Position numbers and translations under genes: made by a program | Notes under the pieces: generated by a model | What the model was told of the DNA's origin: nothing | The model's database searches: none | The model's input: only the letters and a program-made list of their open reading frames with translations | Shown: positions 36,363-45,732 of the stretch, piece by piece | Position numbering within the stretch: position 1 is the first letter of the stretch | Layout of the letters: every line of letters starts with the position of its first letter | Assembly: GCA_009908855.1 (NCBI GenBank) | Contig: JAAAOM010000011.1 | Span: forward strand, 1-52,973 | Source of the DNA: Bacteroidota bacterium | Lineage (GTDB): Bacteria; Bacteroidota; Bacteroidia; Bacteroidales; JAAAOM01 | Reading direction: 5' to 3' | Length of the DNA stretch: 52,973 nt

Positions 36363-36413
36363 ATGGAGTACAATGTAATATTTAAAGAAGAAGCGGACTT
36401 GGATATTTACTGA
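36363..36413 (+). pseudogene. 16-codon stub of a RelE/ParE-type toxin
   Basis: ATG 36363 reads MEYNVIFKEEADLDIY then TGA. This matches the start of such toxins (strand 1 and the first helix, where the family continues with EAY or similar). The rest of the gene is missing: the next bases are already the leader of the lipoprotein gene at 36431. A deletion removed about 80 codons. Confidence 0.65.
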
Positions 36414-36430
36414 TCTAAAAAATTATAATC

Positions 36431-36841
36431 ATGACTAAAAAAATTGGTGTAATCTTATTGGGCATATTGCTTTTTGGATGCGAAGAATTAACCGATGATA
36501 TTACCCTTACCGGCCGTGAAAGATTGGAGGGGAGTTGGATAGTGAATGAGGAAAGTCAGGTTTTTAAATCCACAGCCACAGTTCATAAGGTTTTTATATC
36601 GGTTGATGCTTCTACCACCAACCGTGTAATTATTGAGAATTTTTATGGTGTCGATGAAGGGGCCATATCTGCCATTGTGAGTGGTCGTGATATCAGCATA
36701 CCGCGTCAGACATTTGGTGATTATAGTGCATTATCCGGCGATGGCACAATAAACACAACATTTAATGAGATTTCATGGGAGTACGTGGTCGATATTGGTG
36801 GCGTGATTGATACGGTGCTTGCTGTGTATGAAAAAGAGTAA
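36431..36841 (+). CDS. small lipoprotein of unknown function
   Basis: This 136-residue protein has a lipoprotein signal peptide with lipobox LFGC (Cys17). The mature part is beta-rich and has no recognised domain; LEGSWIVNEES near the front recalls lipocalin-like small lipoproteins. It starts 17 bases after the toxin stub. Its upstream control may have been altered by the deletion that removed the toxin. It is convergent with the thioredoxin gene (stops three bases apart). Confidence 0.7.
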   Translation: MTKKIGVILLGILLFGCEELTDDITLTGRERLEGSWIVNEESQVFKSTATVHKVFISVDASTTNRVIIENFYGVDEGAISAIVSGRDISIPRQTFGDYSALSGDGTINTTFNEISWEYVVDIGGVIDTVLAVYEKE

Positions 36842-36844
36842 TGA

Positions 36845-37126
36845 TTAACCAACCAATTGTATAAACCGGTTTAGTTTATTCTCCACCTCTGTGATCGAGA
36901 AACTTCTTATAAACCGATAATATTCCTTATTTTCAATCATTACCAAAAGGGTAGGGCAGGTAAATACCTGGTAATGGGCCCGTAATTCAGGATTTTCATC
37001 AACCTGAATAAATTTATAGCGTAATACGTTTTTAAATGTTTCGGCCAATCTTTCAATTTTGGGTTTAATGGCCTGGCAGACTGAACATTTTTGGCTGGAG
37101 AAAAGTATAAGTTCTAAATTTTTCAT
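36845..37126 (-). CDS. thioredoxin-family protein
   Basis: This 93-residue protein is a short thioredoxin fold with active site CSVC (Cys14, Cys17), in place of the usual CGPC, and cis-proline near FTCPTLLVM. It has no signal peptide, so it is cytosolic. Its start overlaps the stop of the CoA-binding gene by four bases. It ends a minus-strand run that starts at porU. Redox partner unknown. Confidence 0.85.
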   Translation of the reverse strand: MKNLELILFSSQKCSVCQAIKPKIERLAETFKNVLRYKFIQVDENPELRAHYQVFTCPTLLVMIENKEYYRFIRSFSITEVENKLNRFIQLVG

Positions 37127-37491
37127 TGTATGCCTAATTTATTTGAATTAATAAGTACCATGGCACAGTCGTATATTACATCTATACCTGCTTCCTCAAG
37201 TATATTTTTAAATGCAGGATTTTCAGCCCCCGGATTAAAAACTACTTTTTTAGGATGTAAGTCTCGTATATAATTGTAATAACCTTCCTGGTTTTCTATT
37301 GTCAAATAAATGAGTACGATATGTATTGATTCATCGGGCATCGGGTCCACCCTGATTTCAATATCGGCGATTGTTCCCGGAATTTTTCCAATGGCAACCA
37401 CGTCAATGTTTCTTCTGCGAAGGCTTTTTACAGCTTTGTTCGAGAAACGGGCCGGATTTGTGCTTGCTCCTAATACCAATACTTTGTGCAT
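37123..37491 (-). CDS. CoA-binding domain protein
   Basis: The 122-residue protein is a stand-alone CoA-binding (Rossmann-like) domain: VLGASTNPARFSNKAVKSL at residues 5-23 is the nucleotide loop, with VVFNPGAENPAF later. The family (YccU-like) has no settled function and binds CoA or related nucleotides. It is coupled to the thioredoxin-like gene by a four-base overlap. Confidence 0.9.
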   Translation of the reverse strand: MHKVLVLGASTNPARFSNKAVKSLRRRNIDVVAIGKIPGTIADIEIRVDPMPDESIHIVLIYLTIENQEGYYNYIRDLHPKKVVFNPGAENPAFKNILEEAGIDVIYDCAMVLINSNKLGIQ

Positions 37492-37547
37492 GGCAATACA
37501 TCATCAACATGTCTAAATATACTAATTTCGATGATCTAAAAAAAATA

Positions 37548-38036
37548 TCAGTTGTTTTTCTGCAAAAGAACAACTGCATAGCACGATACGCCCTTCTCTT
37601 CGCCCACAAAGCCCATTTTTTCGGTTGTGGTAGCTTTCAGGCTTATTTGGTCGGGCAGACAGGAAATAACTTCTGCCAGCCTTTTTTGCATGTCGGGTAT
37701 ATAATCCTTTAATTTGGGAGATTGCAGACAGATGGTACTGTCCAGATTGACCAGCTCATAGTTTTTACCGGCCAGGAGTTTTATCACCTCTTTTAAAAGA
37801 ATGGTACTGTCAATATCTTTATATTGTTGATTATTATCCGGGAAGTGATAGCCAATGTCCCTTAAGTTGGCCGCACCCAGCATGGCATCGCACAAAGCGT
37901 GAATCACAACATCGCCATCTGAATGGCCTAAGCATCCTTTATCATGTGGTATTTCAATGCCACCCAAAATTAAACGTCGGTTTGGTACCAGTTGGTGAAC
38001 ATCGTAGCCAAAACCGACGCGTATATCCGTAATCAA
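37548..38036 (-). CDS. ispF: 2-C-methyl-D-erythritol 2,4-cyclodiphosphate synthase
   Basis: The 162-residue protein carries the IspF signature: metal ligands Asp and His in GFGYDVHQL and His in GCLGHSDGDVVIHALCDA, with later SLKATTTEKMGFVGEEKG. It cyclises CDP-methylerythritol phosphate in the methylerythritol phosphate route to isoprenoids. Length is normal. It follows porV by 11 bases on the minus strand, so it is probably transcribed with the secretion genes. Confidence 0.97.
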   Translation of the reverse strand: MITDIRVGFGYDVHQLVPNRRLILGGIEIPHDKGCLGHSDGDVVIHALCDAMLGAANLRDIGYHFPDNNQQYKDIDSTILLKEVIKLLAGKNYELVNLDSTICLQSPKLKDYIPDMQKRLAEVISCLPDQISLKATTTEKMGFVGEEKGVSCYAVVLLQKNN

Positions 38037-38047
38037 TGTTGTTTGTA

Positions 38048-39202
38048 TTAGTTAATGTTTAAACCCAGCGTCAAACGCAATGTATCTTTCAATGGACTGT
38101 TGCTTCCGAAGGGCAGTAAGTATGCGAAATCAAGGCTCAACATATTTAGTTTCAGCCCTACGCCTACGGTTCCGTATTTTCTGTTGCCCTTAGTGGCATG
38201 TTCGTGATACATACCACCACGAATGGCAAACTGATCGCTATACCACCATTCGGCACCCAATGAGAACATAATTTCCCGCATTTCTTCCTGGAATCCACCC
38301 GGTGCATCTCCAAATGAGCGGAACATGCCTTCTACCAACGAAACATCGTTAAACTGGTCAACACCCTTGTCCGGATCAGGGGTAGGAACAAGTAATTTGT
38401 TGATATCACCAATGATGGAGAATGAGTTGAATTCATCAATATTGGTTGTCAGGCGGCCTCCCAGGCGCAGATTGGTGGGGATAAAACTTTTTTCGCCACC
38501 TTCGGTATAGGTCATTTTTGTACCGATGTTTGAGATATTCATCCCAAAAGCCATTTCACCGTTTTTATCACCCAGGTTTACCTCGTCTTCATAATATACC
38601 GATATATCGGCGGCTACCGAACGACCGGGGATATACTCGCGGCCATCGCTACTGGCATTTGCTGAATTACTAAAAATCCGGGAAACAATATATTTCAATC
38701 CTACACTACCACCAATATTTTCGGAAAATTTCCTGGAGTAGGCGGCATTGAAGGATAATTCATTGGGCGTATCGGTATCCAATACAGTACCGTCGGGTGA
38801 GGTAAGTGTTATTTCACCCAGGTTGAAATAATACAGTGAAAATCCAACCGACTGTAAGTCATCAATTTTTAGATATCCGGCTAAATTACCCAGGTATATG
38901 TTCGCTCCCAATGCTTTAAGCCACGGTGTGTAAGATAAACTCAATCCCGCCTGATCTTCCATAAAAGTATATTTTGCCGGGTTCCAGTAAATGGAATTGA
39001 TATCTGGTTTTGTGGCGGCTCCTGCATCTCCCAGTGCACCTGCTCTGGAATCGGGTGTTATGGTGAGAAAGGGAACCACATGTCTGATAACATTGGGCTC
39101 ATCTGTTCTTCCGCTCGTTTCTTCTATCTCAATGGGTTCTTGCTGTGCTTTAAGCATTAATGCACTTAAGATGAACATCAATGACAATACTATTCTCTGC
39201 AT
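38048..39202 (-). CDS. porV: type IX secretion outer-membrane shuttle protein PorV
   Basis: This 384-residue protein has a signal peptide (about 1-20, ending LKAQ) and a FadL-like 14-strand barrel. Family landmarks are FLTITPDSRAGALGDAGAA near the start, SLSYTPWLKALG, and the C-terminal SLDFAYLLPFG with a final hydrophobic strand. PorV binds the C-terminal signal of cargo released from the translocon and hands it to PorU on the cell surface. It lies 49 bases after porU. Confidence 0.93.
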   Translation of the reverse strand: MQRIVLSLMFILSALMLKAQQEPIEIEETSGRTDEPNVIRHVVPFLTITPDSRAGALGDAGAATKPDINSIYWNPAKYTFMEDQAGLSLSYTPWLKALGANIYLGNLAGYLKIDDLQSVGFSLYYFNLGEITLTSPDGTVLDTDTPNELSFNAAYSRKFSENIGGSVGLKYIVSRIFSNSANASSDGREYIPGRSVAADISVYYEDEVNLGDKNGEMAFGMNISNIGTKMTYTEGGEKSFIPTNLRLGGRLTTNIDEFNSFSIIGDINKLLVPTPDPDKGVDQFNDVSLVEGMFRSFGDAPGGFQEEMREIMFSLGAEWWYSDQFAIRGGMYHEHATKGNRKYGTVGVGLKLNMLSLDFAYLLPFGSNSPLKDTLRLTLGLNIN

Positions 39203-39251
39203 TCCTGGTTTGTTTTATTTTAAGTTGACAAATATAAAAATTATTCGTTTT

Positions 39252-42200
39252 TTACCTTGATTTAATCATTTTACCATGACCTCTTGATACCGAACCGTCT
39301 TCATTTTCAACTTCAACGGTGTAAATATAAAGACCTGCGGCAATGGGTGAACCATTTAATGTGCCATTCCAGGGTACGGGTGTGGCCGAAAAACCACTGG
39401 TAAAAATTTCTTTATTTAAAATACCCATTTTATTTCCCGCCAAATCATAAATACTGATCCTTACATCCAGGTTTTGATTGGGCATATTGTGTTCAAAATT
39501 AAAATGTGTATGTTGTGCAAACGGATTGGGGTAGTTAATTATTTTGTTTAGTTTCAGATTATTGCTGCCGGTAACATTAAATTGAATTGAAGCCTCACCA
39601 GAGTTGTTATGTGTATCCCAAACTTTAAGGGTTAGTGTATGCATGCCCGGTTCCAGGTTTGTCATCGGATAGGTGATAAATCCTTCCTGGTAACTATCAA
39701 TGGCCGACTGGTAGTAATCGTTTAAGATGATCGGATTGTTTTCATCTCCATCCAGATAGGCAATAATATCGTGCCCCACGTTGTAGCTTGAGGTATTAAT
39801 ACCGTTTTCGTCCTTCAGTTGGGCAAACAGCACAGGATTGGCATTGGTTATACCACCCGGCTTAAATGTAGAGTCATTGAGATACAGATTAATAAAGGGG
39901 CCCTGGTTGTCTTCTTCAGCTGCTTCAAAGAACCCGCCTACCACTAAACTATCCAGGTAACCACTGCCATTACTTACCGAATCAGTTGCATAATAACTGA
40001 TTTTACCGGGCCCTGTAAAAAAGGCGATGTCCTTGGGTACTATGAATTCCAAATTAAAATACCCGTTATTGATGGAACTTCTTCCGCTGAAGATAATATC
40101 TTTTTGAAGTTCAAATTTATAGGCGCCATTTCCGTCGTTGTTGAGCGTTTGCACTTCTTTGGGTTTATCTAAAATGGTGGAATAAAGCAGTCCGTTATAA
40201 TCATGCAGGGTTTGACCGGAATGATTTTCGATATGCCCTGATATGCTCACTTTTTGTAATGCATGAATCGTGTCGGTGTATTCCGAAAGACTGATACCGT
40301 TTATTGAATCGGTTACTACTTTGTGGCCGGCAAAGGCAATTTTCATGGCCGGATTGCCCAAAAGAGAGAAATTGAGGCCGTTTATTTTTCCTGATATATT
40401 GCTGTTATCCATAAAATAATCAATCTTGGTGTTACGAATAATTTCTCCCATTGTTCTGTATTCACCATTTTCGTTTCGCACAAATGCATTGTTATGAAAA
40501 CTCTTATTCAATGCCCTGTTACGGTTTTGATAAACTACACGCGTGGTTGTAAATAAGCATATTCCGCCGCCATCTTCTTTTAAAAATATTTTTTCACCGG
40601 CGGTGGTTTCATCTTTTTTTAGTTGATCATCGGATAAGTCGAAGCGACTTAGCTCACAGGTAGCGGTTACAAAAACAGGGTATTTTCCTTTATTACTCCA
40701 CGATTCAATATCCTCCAGGGTAAGTATCCGTTCATGAGCCAGGCCGATTTCACCTCCGTGCCCACTGTAATTAATCATTAGTTGACCTTTGAGCAAGGCA
40801 TCGTTAATGGCTTTGTTTACATCGGGATAACGATCACCCCGGGAAGTAGTAACCTGGCGATATGCATCGGCATATATTTTATTCAATATATATTCAGGAT
40901 GACTCGAAGCTATTTGATTGGCACGTAAATTTGCATCATACATGTGATGCTGGCTGCCGGTATTATCAGGGTCATCGCCAATATAGGTTATGTTTAAATG
41001 CCATTTTTCGGTTTCCAGACTTTCATAGTATTCATAAATTTTATTCAATACAATATTTGCTTCGATGGTGTCTTTTATCGGCATTCTTCCCACAGCGAGG
41101 TCGAGCATACCATTTGTTTCTCCCTCGTTTTCATCCATGAGCCCGTAAAAATCATCTGAAACATAGGTTTGAATGGCGTAAATGGATTCTTTCGACTGAT
41201 AAGTGGGTATAAAATTGAAATTCATAGGATGTTTGCTCAGGTTGTTGTATGAACCATCTCCAAACAGTAGTAAATATTTCAGTTCCTGATCCGGTTTAAG
41301 GTATACATCCCTTGCAAAATCGCGTATGGCTGCAATATCCGGATTACCGGAGGAATATTCGTTATAGATTTTCTTCAGGTCGGCAACAAACACATTCAGG
41401 TTGTCTTTTGATTCATGGAAATTCGCCAATTCAACGGCCTGTTTTCTGAATTCATTGGGTGTAACAATAATCATATCAGCCGACTGAACGCCATGGTAGT
41501 TTTGATTTTCAATCCATCCGACATTAGTCAGTTCAGTATTTATAACGGGTTTATTGAAATTACCATTGGTATTCACGGCGGCAAATTCGAGTAACTGGCT
41601 GCCGGGCGCTTTAAATGACAGGGAATTTCCGGAAACAGATGCGTTAATACGTTGGATATTGTTGATATCACTTACCTGCCATATTTGGGATGCGCTGTTT
41701 GTGTTTGTTAAATTGTATTCAATAATATGGGTACTGTCGATATTTGAAGCATCCCGAAAAAGCAGAAAATCGTTGCTCAGGGTAAGATTAGCCTTTGCAT
41801 TTAGTGTTATGTAGTCAATATATCCACGGTCCTGCGGCGATGATTGCTGAAAATGCAGGCTTACCCTTAACTGATCTGAACTTACGGATATTTCTTCATC
41901 AACTTTCGTTTCACGGGCATAAAAGCCATACCTGTCGTTTACATTGGTTGATGGAATTGCCATTGAGGCAATAAGATTATTATTTAAATAGGCCTTGAAG
42001 GTACATCCGTTTTTTGCTCTTCCGGCCAGGCCAAAAGACAAAAATGCGGGTTGTGAAGTATTTAAATCGGGAACTGAAAAAGTGGTGTCTTTAGAACCGT
42101 TTAATGCAAATTCATTGCTAAACCATTTACGTCCTGATTGCAATAAATTCACCTTTTCATGTTCATAATACGATCTGTAATCATACGTATTCAAACTTAC

Positions 42201-43076
42201 ATTGGCCGGTAAACCAGTTAATGTTACCGAATGTATGGTGGTTGCTTTTCCTTTATCCGTGGTTAAAAAATAATGCGCATAGTAACTGTATCCATGTACC
42301 TCCTGACGAAATAACCCGGCATCGGAATCCAAATACCATTTTGTCGGACCTTCTAAATACATGAGTATGTAATCACCTGCATCAAAAACCTGATTGCTGC
42401 CACGGTTTATGTATATCGGTATTTCATTTAAATCTACAGGTCGGGGGTCGGCATTTTTTTTTGATAACATGCCACCACCGTTTCCATACAGACTGATGTT
42501 ATCGAGATTGGTAAATCCCAGGGAAGATAAATCGGAATAAGTGAGCTTATATACGCCGGTTTCAGCGACTTTAAATTTGAACCATTTACCCGACTGCAAT
42601 ACTGAACCGGTTACCGATGCACTTTTTAATTGTGATCCGGAAGTTGTTGTTGGTTCAGAAAAACTATACACAATTTTTTCTATCCGATGATATTGGCCTT
42701 CCTTATGTATATATGGACAAAACTCAATGATCATATAGGATTTATTACCGGCATTATAAATAACGGGTGTTAAATTATTTTCTTCTTCCTGTAAATATTC
42801 AGAAATCGCTGTGCTGGTGTTTTCAACAGGTTGAGTTACTATATTTTTAATGTGCACAGTTTTAATTTTTTGTGAAAACTGCAGTGGAATCGTTTTTTTA
42901 AACCAGGGGATTTGTACATTTGAACCCTGATAATGCGTATTTTCAATATTTCGGGAAATAATAGTATCTGACTGAGAAGAAGACATATCATTTTGCCAGG
43001 GTATTTGAACCGAAAATTCCTGCGCCATACATAAGTTAAAAGAAAGAAAAAAGAGTGCACCAATTAATATTTTCAT
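39252..43076 (-). CDS. porU: type IX secretion sortase PorU
   Basis: This 1274-residue protein has a signal peptide (about 1-18), an N-terminal beta domain, a C25 peptidase domain and a C-terminal sorting-type domain (YPNPFAQHTHFNFEH to the end). The catalytic pair is visible: His773 in NYSGHGGEIG and Cys807 in VTATCELSRFD, spaced as in the P. gingivalis enzyme (His657, Cys690). PorU removes the cargo C-terminal signal at the cell surface and attaches the cargo to anionic lipopolysaccharide. It heads the minus-strand run; a TACATTTG element lies about 52 bases upstream. Confidence 0.96.
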   Translation of the reverse strand: MKILIGALFFLSFNLCMAQEFSVQIPWQNDMSSSQSDTIISRNIENTHYQGSNVQIPWFKKTIPLQFSQKIKTVHIKNIVTQPVENTSTAISEYLQEEENNLTPVIYNAGNKSYMIIEFCPYIHKEGQYHRIEKIVYSFSEPTTTSGSQLKSASVTGSVLQSGKWFKFKVAETGVYKLTYSDLSSLGFTNLDNISLYGNGGGMLSKKNADPRPVDLNEIPIYINRGSNQVFDAGDYILMYLEGPTKWYLDSDAGLFRQEVHGYSYYAHYFLTTDKGKATTIHSVTLTGLPANVSLNTYDYRSYYEHEKVNLLQSGRKWFSNEFALNGSKDTTFSVPDLNTSQPAFLSFGLAGRAKNGCTFKAYLNNNLIASMAIPSTNVNDRYGFYARETKVDEEISVSSDQLRVSLHFQQSSPQDRGYIDYITLNAKANLTLSNDFLLFRDASNIDSTHIIEYNLTNTNSASQIWQVSDINNIQRINASVSGNSLSFKAPGSQLLEFAAVNTNGNFNKPVINTELTNVGWIENQNYHGVQSADMIIVTPNEFRKQAVELANFHESKDNLNVFVADLKKIYNEYSSGNPDIAAIRDFARDVYLKPDQELKYLLLFGDGSYNNLSKHPMNFNFIPTYQSKESIYAIQTYVSDDFYGLMDENEGETNGMLDLAVGRMPIKDTIEANIVLNKIYEYYESLETEKWHLNITYIGDDPDNTGSQHHMYDANLRANQIASSHPEYILNKIYADAYRQVTTSRGDRYPDVNKAINDALLKGQLMINYSGHGGEIGLAHERILTLEDIESWSNKGKYPVFVTATCELSRFDLSDDQLKKDETTAGEKIFLKEDGGGICLFTTTRVVYQNRNRALNKSFHNNAFVRNENGEYRTMGEIIRNTKIDYFMDNSNISGKINGLNFSLLGNPAMKIAFAGHKVVTDSINGISLSEYTDTIHALQKVSISGHIENHSGQTLHDYNGLLYSTILDKPKEVQTLNNDGNGAYKFELQKDIIFSGRSSINNGYFNLEFIVPKDIAFFTGPGKISYYATDSVSNGSGYLDSLVVGGFFEAAEEDNQGPFINLYLNDSTFKPGGITNANPVLFAQLKDENGINTSSYNVGHDIIAYLDGDENNPIILNDYYQSAIDSYQEGFITYPMTNLEPGMHTLTLKVWDTHNNSGEASIQFNVTGSNNLKLNKIINYPNPFAQHTHFNFEHNMPNQNLDVRISIYDLAGNKMGILNKEIFTSGFSATPVPWNGTLNGSPIAAGLYIYTVEVENEDGSVSRGHGKMIKSR

Positions 43077-43127
43077 ATTACCAGCAATTAATCAATAATG
43101 GATACGTTACAAACAATTAACGATAAG

Positions 43128-43135
43128 CAAATGTA
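43128..43135 (-). promoter_or_regulatory. -7 element of the porU run
   Basis: Read on the minus strand the bases are TACATTTG, 51 bases before the porU start, in the 111-base gap shared with the divergent porP/sprF-like gene. A TTTG lies 16 bases further upstream, rather short spacing. Confidence 0.45.
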
Positions 43136-43187
43136 ATAATTGTACCAACTGCAAATATTATCATATTTATAACACCACAAACCCTTT

Positions 43188-44120
43188 ATGTACCGCTTTA
43201 ACACCATATTAACCCTGCTATTGATTTCAATTAATATATTATCGGGGCAGCATACTCGAAAGTTTGTTCCTGCTTATCATTATTTACACAATAACGCACT
43301 AACAACAGCATTGAATGAACAAAGTTTTCTTTTAATGGATTATCAGAATTACTGGCCGGAAATACCCTCAGTTTTCAATACCATATCACTGGGTTATCAT
43401 CAATATCTTGAAGCGATGGGTGGTGCGGCTGGTATTGGGATTACACGGAATAGTGAAGCCGGAGGCAGAATTTCACAAACCCTGGGGCATATTTCTTACA
43501 GTCAGCGATTGCGATTAAGCAGGGATGGTTATCTGGCTGTGGGGCTGGTGAGCTCAATAGCTTATAACAGCAGGGCTGACCTGGATGTTGTGGTGCCGGG
43601 AACGGAAGTGCCGGAAACAGATATTGGAACAGGAACAGTTTCAAGTCCTGATTTTTCGGTAGGAGCAGGATATAAATATAAGAACCATAACATGGGAATA
43701 TATTATAATAATATCCTGAATGCTTTTGAAAACAGCAATACTTATTTTGAGGTTGCCTATAATTATAGATATGATTTAAGCGGACGATTTTATGATGATT
43801 TTATATCACCGGTTGCTGTTTTCAACTATTATCCGGCAAATGGTTTTTTTACACAAATAGCAGGGTTAACGGGGTCTTACAAATCCGTTTTGTTTAATAT
43901 TTATGAACAGGGCGGAGGTGAGCAGGTTATTAACAATATTATTATTGGTGGCGGGTACAAATTTTTTCCCTATACGTTGCATTATGCCTATTCGGCAAAT
44001 GTGAATAACTTCTCTTTAAATACAGGCAGAAATGGGGCGCACGAAGTAACATTTTTAGTAGAATTGCAGTATAAAGGAAAAAGAAATAAAAGAGGGGCAA
44101 TAAAATGTCCGGATATTTAG
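43188..44120 (+). CDS. PorP/SprF-family type IX secretion outer-membrane protein
   Basis: The 310-residue protein has a signal peptide (about 1-20) and a barrel of the PorP/SprF type, with NNALTTALNEQSFLLMDYQN near the N-terminus and the C-terminal strand EVTFLVELQYK. Members link the secretion machine to the outer membrane or help particular cargo (SprF with SprB). Several copies per genome are usual, so I give no fixed symbol. It is divergent from porU and 72 bases before gldJ. Confidence 0.88.
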   Translation: MYRFNTILTLLLISINILSGQHTRKFVPAYHYLHNNALTTALNEQSFLLMDYQNYWPEIPSVFNTISLGYHQYLEAMGGAAGIGITRNSEAGGRISQTLGHISYSQRLRLSRDGYLAVGLVSSIAYNSRADLDVVVPGTEVPETDIGTGTVSSPDFSVGAGYKYKNHNMGIYYNNILNAFENSNTYFEVAYNYRYDLSGRFYDDFISPVAVFNYYPANGFFTQIAGLTGSYKSVLFNIYEQGGGEQVINNIIIGGGYKFFPYTLHYAYSANVNNFSLNTGRNGAHEVTFLVELQYKGKRNKRGAIKCPDI

Positions 44121-44192
44121 TTTTTTTATTAACTTAGTGAAACGAATAAAGTTGTTTTAAATATTTTTTGAATTTAATAAAACCTTAATATT

Positions 44193-45677
44193 ATGAAATT
44201 CAATTTCTTTTCTTGGGCAAGTGTTGTCGGCCTGGCCTTTGTGCTTTTCGCTTGCGGAGGTGGTAACACCAATGAATCCCCTACTACCGGATGGCAATAT
44301 AACAACCCGGATAATGGCGGTTATGAAGTTGTACAAGGATATCAACAGGAAACCGGTCCTGGTTTGGTATTTGTTGAAGGTGGTACATTTACGATGGGGC
44401 GTATCGAACAGGATTTGATGTATGACTGGAACAATGTTCCACGACGAGTAACAATTACATCCTTTTACATGGATGAGACGGAAGTGCGTAACGTAGATTA
44501 TCGGGAATATCTTTACTGGATATCCAGGGTATTTGTTGATTATCCTGAAGTTTACGATAATGCATTGCCGGATACATTGGTTTGGAGAAGCCCGCTGGGT
44601 TATAACGAACCTTACGTAAAATATTATTTCCGCCATCCTGCTTATAATGAGTATCCGGTGGTTGGTGTAAATTGGGTACAGGCAAACGACTATTGTGTTT
44701 GGCGTACCGACCGTGTGAATGAGATGATTCTTATCCGCGAGGGTATATTAGAAATGGACCCGCAACAAATCGGTGAAGAAAACTTTAATACAGAAGCTTA
44801 TCTTGCCGGTCAATATGAAGGATTGGTAAGAGAAAATCTGCCATCACTCGATCCGAACAAGGAAAGCCGCAGGGTTAAAATGTCTGATGGGTTATTATTA
44901 CCGCGCTATAGACTTCCTACTGAAGCCGAATGGGAATTTGCTGCCTTGGCTTTAATCGGGAATACCTATGAAGAAAGAGTTTACGAGCGAAGAATTTATC
45001 CCTGGGATGGCCATAATGTTCGTCATGATGGCGCATCAGTGAGAGGCCAGATGAGGGCTAACTTTGTACGTGGCCGCGGTGATTATATGGGTACTGCCGG
45101 AGATTTGAACGACAACGGAGCCATCACCGTTCCGGTTGATTCATATTGGCCCAATGATTACGGATTATATTGCATGGCCGGTAATGTGAACGAATGGGTA
45201 CTTGACGTATACCGTCCGCTTTCATTCGAGGATGTTGATGAATTCCGTCCTTTCAGAGGTAATGTTTTCAAAACGCTGGTTACTGACGAAGAAGGAAATG
45301 TTGCTGCCAAAGATAGTCTGGGTAGATTACGTTATCGTGAAATAACCGAGGAAGAAGCCATGGACCGTCGCAATTATAAGAAATCGTATTACGTGAATTA
45401 TGAAGACGGTGACTACGAGTCCAGTATGGATTACACACAGGAAGATGCCGAAAGATCACAGAATTCTCAGCGTATGTACAAACAAAATGTTGAGCAAAAT
45501 GATATTTCAACCTTAATAAACGACAGAGCCAGGGTTTATAAAGGAGGGTCATGGAAAGACCGTGCATATTGGATGACTCCCGGTGCCAGAAGATATACTG
45601 ATCAGGAATCGGCAACCGACGATATCGGATTCCGATGTGCGATGATTCGCGTTGGCAGTCCGGCAGGCGTTAATTAA
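44193..45677 (+). CDS. gldJ: gliding/secretion lipoprotein GldJ
   Basis: The 494-residue protein has a lipobox (LFAC, Cys21) and a formylglycine-generating-enzyme (SUMF1) fold: FVEGGTFTMGR, FYMDETEVRN, RLPTEAEWEFAA, and the C-terminal YKGGSWKDRAYW and DIGFRCAM. The catalytic cysteines of true FGE are absent, so it is structural. PorK/GldK shares this fold, but its gene normally lies with porL, porM and porN. The link to porU/porV seen here matches the gldJ-porU-porV arrangement in Flavobacterium johnsoniae, so I prefer GldJ. Confidence 0.85.
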   Translation: MKFNFFSWASVVGLAFVLFACGGGNTNESPTTGWQYNNPDNGGYEVVQGYQQETGPGLVFVEGGTFTMGRIEQDLMYDWNNVPRRVTITSFYMDETEVRNVDYREYLYWISRVFVDYPEVYDNALPDTLVWRSPLGYNEPYVKYYFRHPAYNEYPVVGVNWVQANDYCVWRTDRVNEMILIREGILEMDPQQIGEENFNTEAYLAGQYEGLVRENLPSLDPNKESRRVKMSDGLLLPRYRLPTEAEWEFAALALIGNTYEERVYERRIYPWDGHNVRHDGASVRGQMRANFVRGRGDYMGTAGDLNDNGAITVPVDSYWPNDYGLYCMAGNVNEWVLDVYRPLSFEDVDEFRPFRGNVFKTLVTDEEGNVAAKDSLGRLRYREITEEEAMDRRNYKKSYYVNYEDGDYESSMDYTQEDAERSQNSQRMYKQNVEQNDISTLINDRARVYKGGSWKDRAYWMTPGARRYTDQESATDDIGFRCAMIRVGSPAGVN

Positions 45678-45703
45678 AAAGAATTTCATAAATAATATAT
45701 ATT

Positions 45704-45732
45704 AGCCTCATAATTTTATGGGGCTTTTTTTT
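45704..45732 (+). terminator. intrinsic terminator after gldJ
   Basis: AGCCTCATA (45704-45712), loop ATTT, arm TATGGGGCT (45717-45725) with one T-G pair, then seven more T. It contains the ATG at 45718, an unlikely start for murF, whose ATG 45733 follows the T run directly. Confidence 0.85.

Noticed and set aside
44193..45677. PorK/GldK instead of GldJ
   Set aside because: The fold is shared, but PorK genes normally stand with porL, porM and porN, none of which is here, whereas gldJ is known to neighbour porU and porV.
45718..45732. murF start at ATG 45718
   Set aside because: It lies inside the terminator hairpin; ATG 45733 gives the normal MurF N-terminus.
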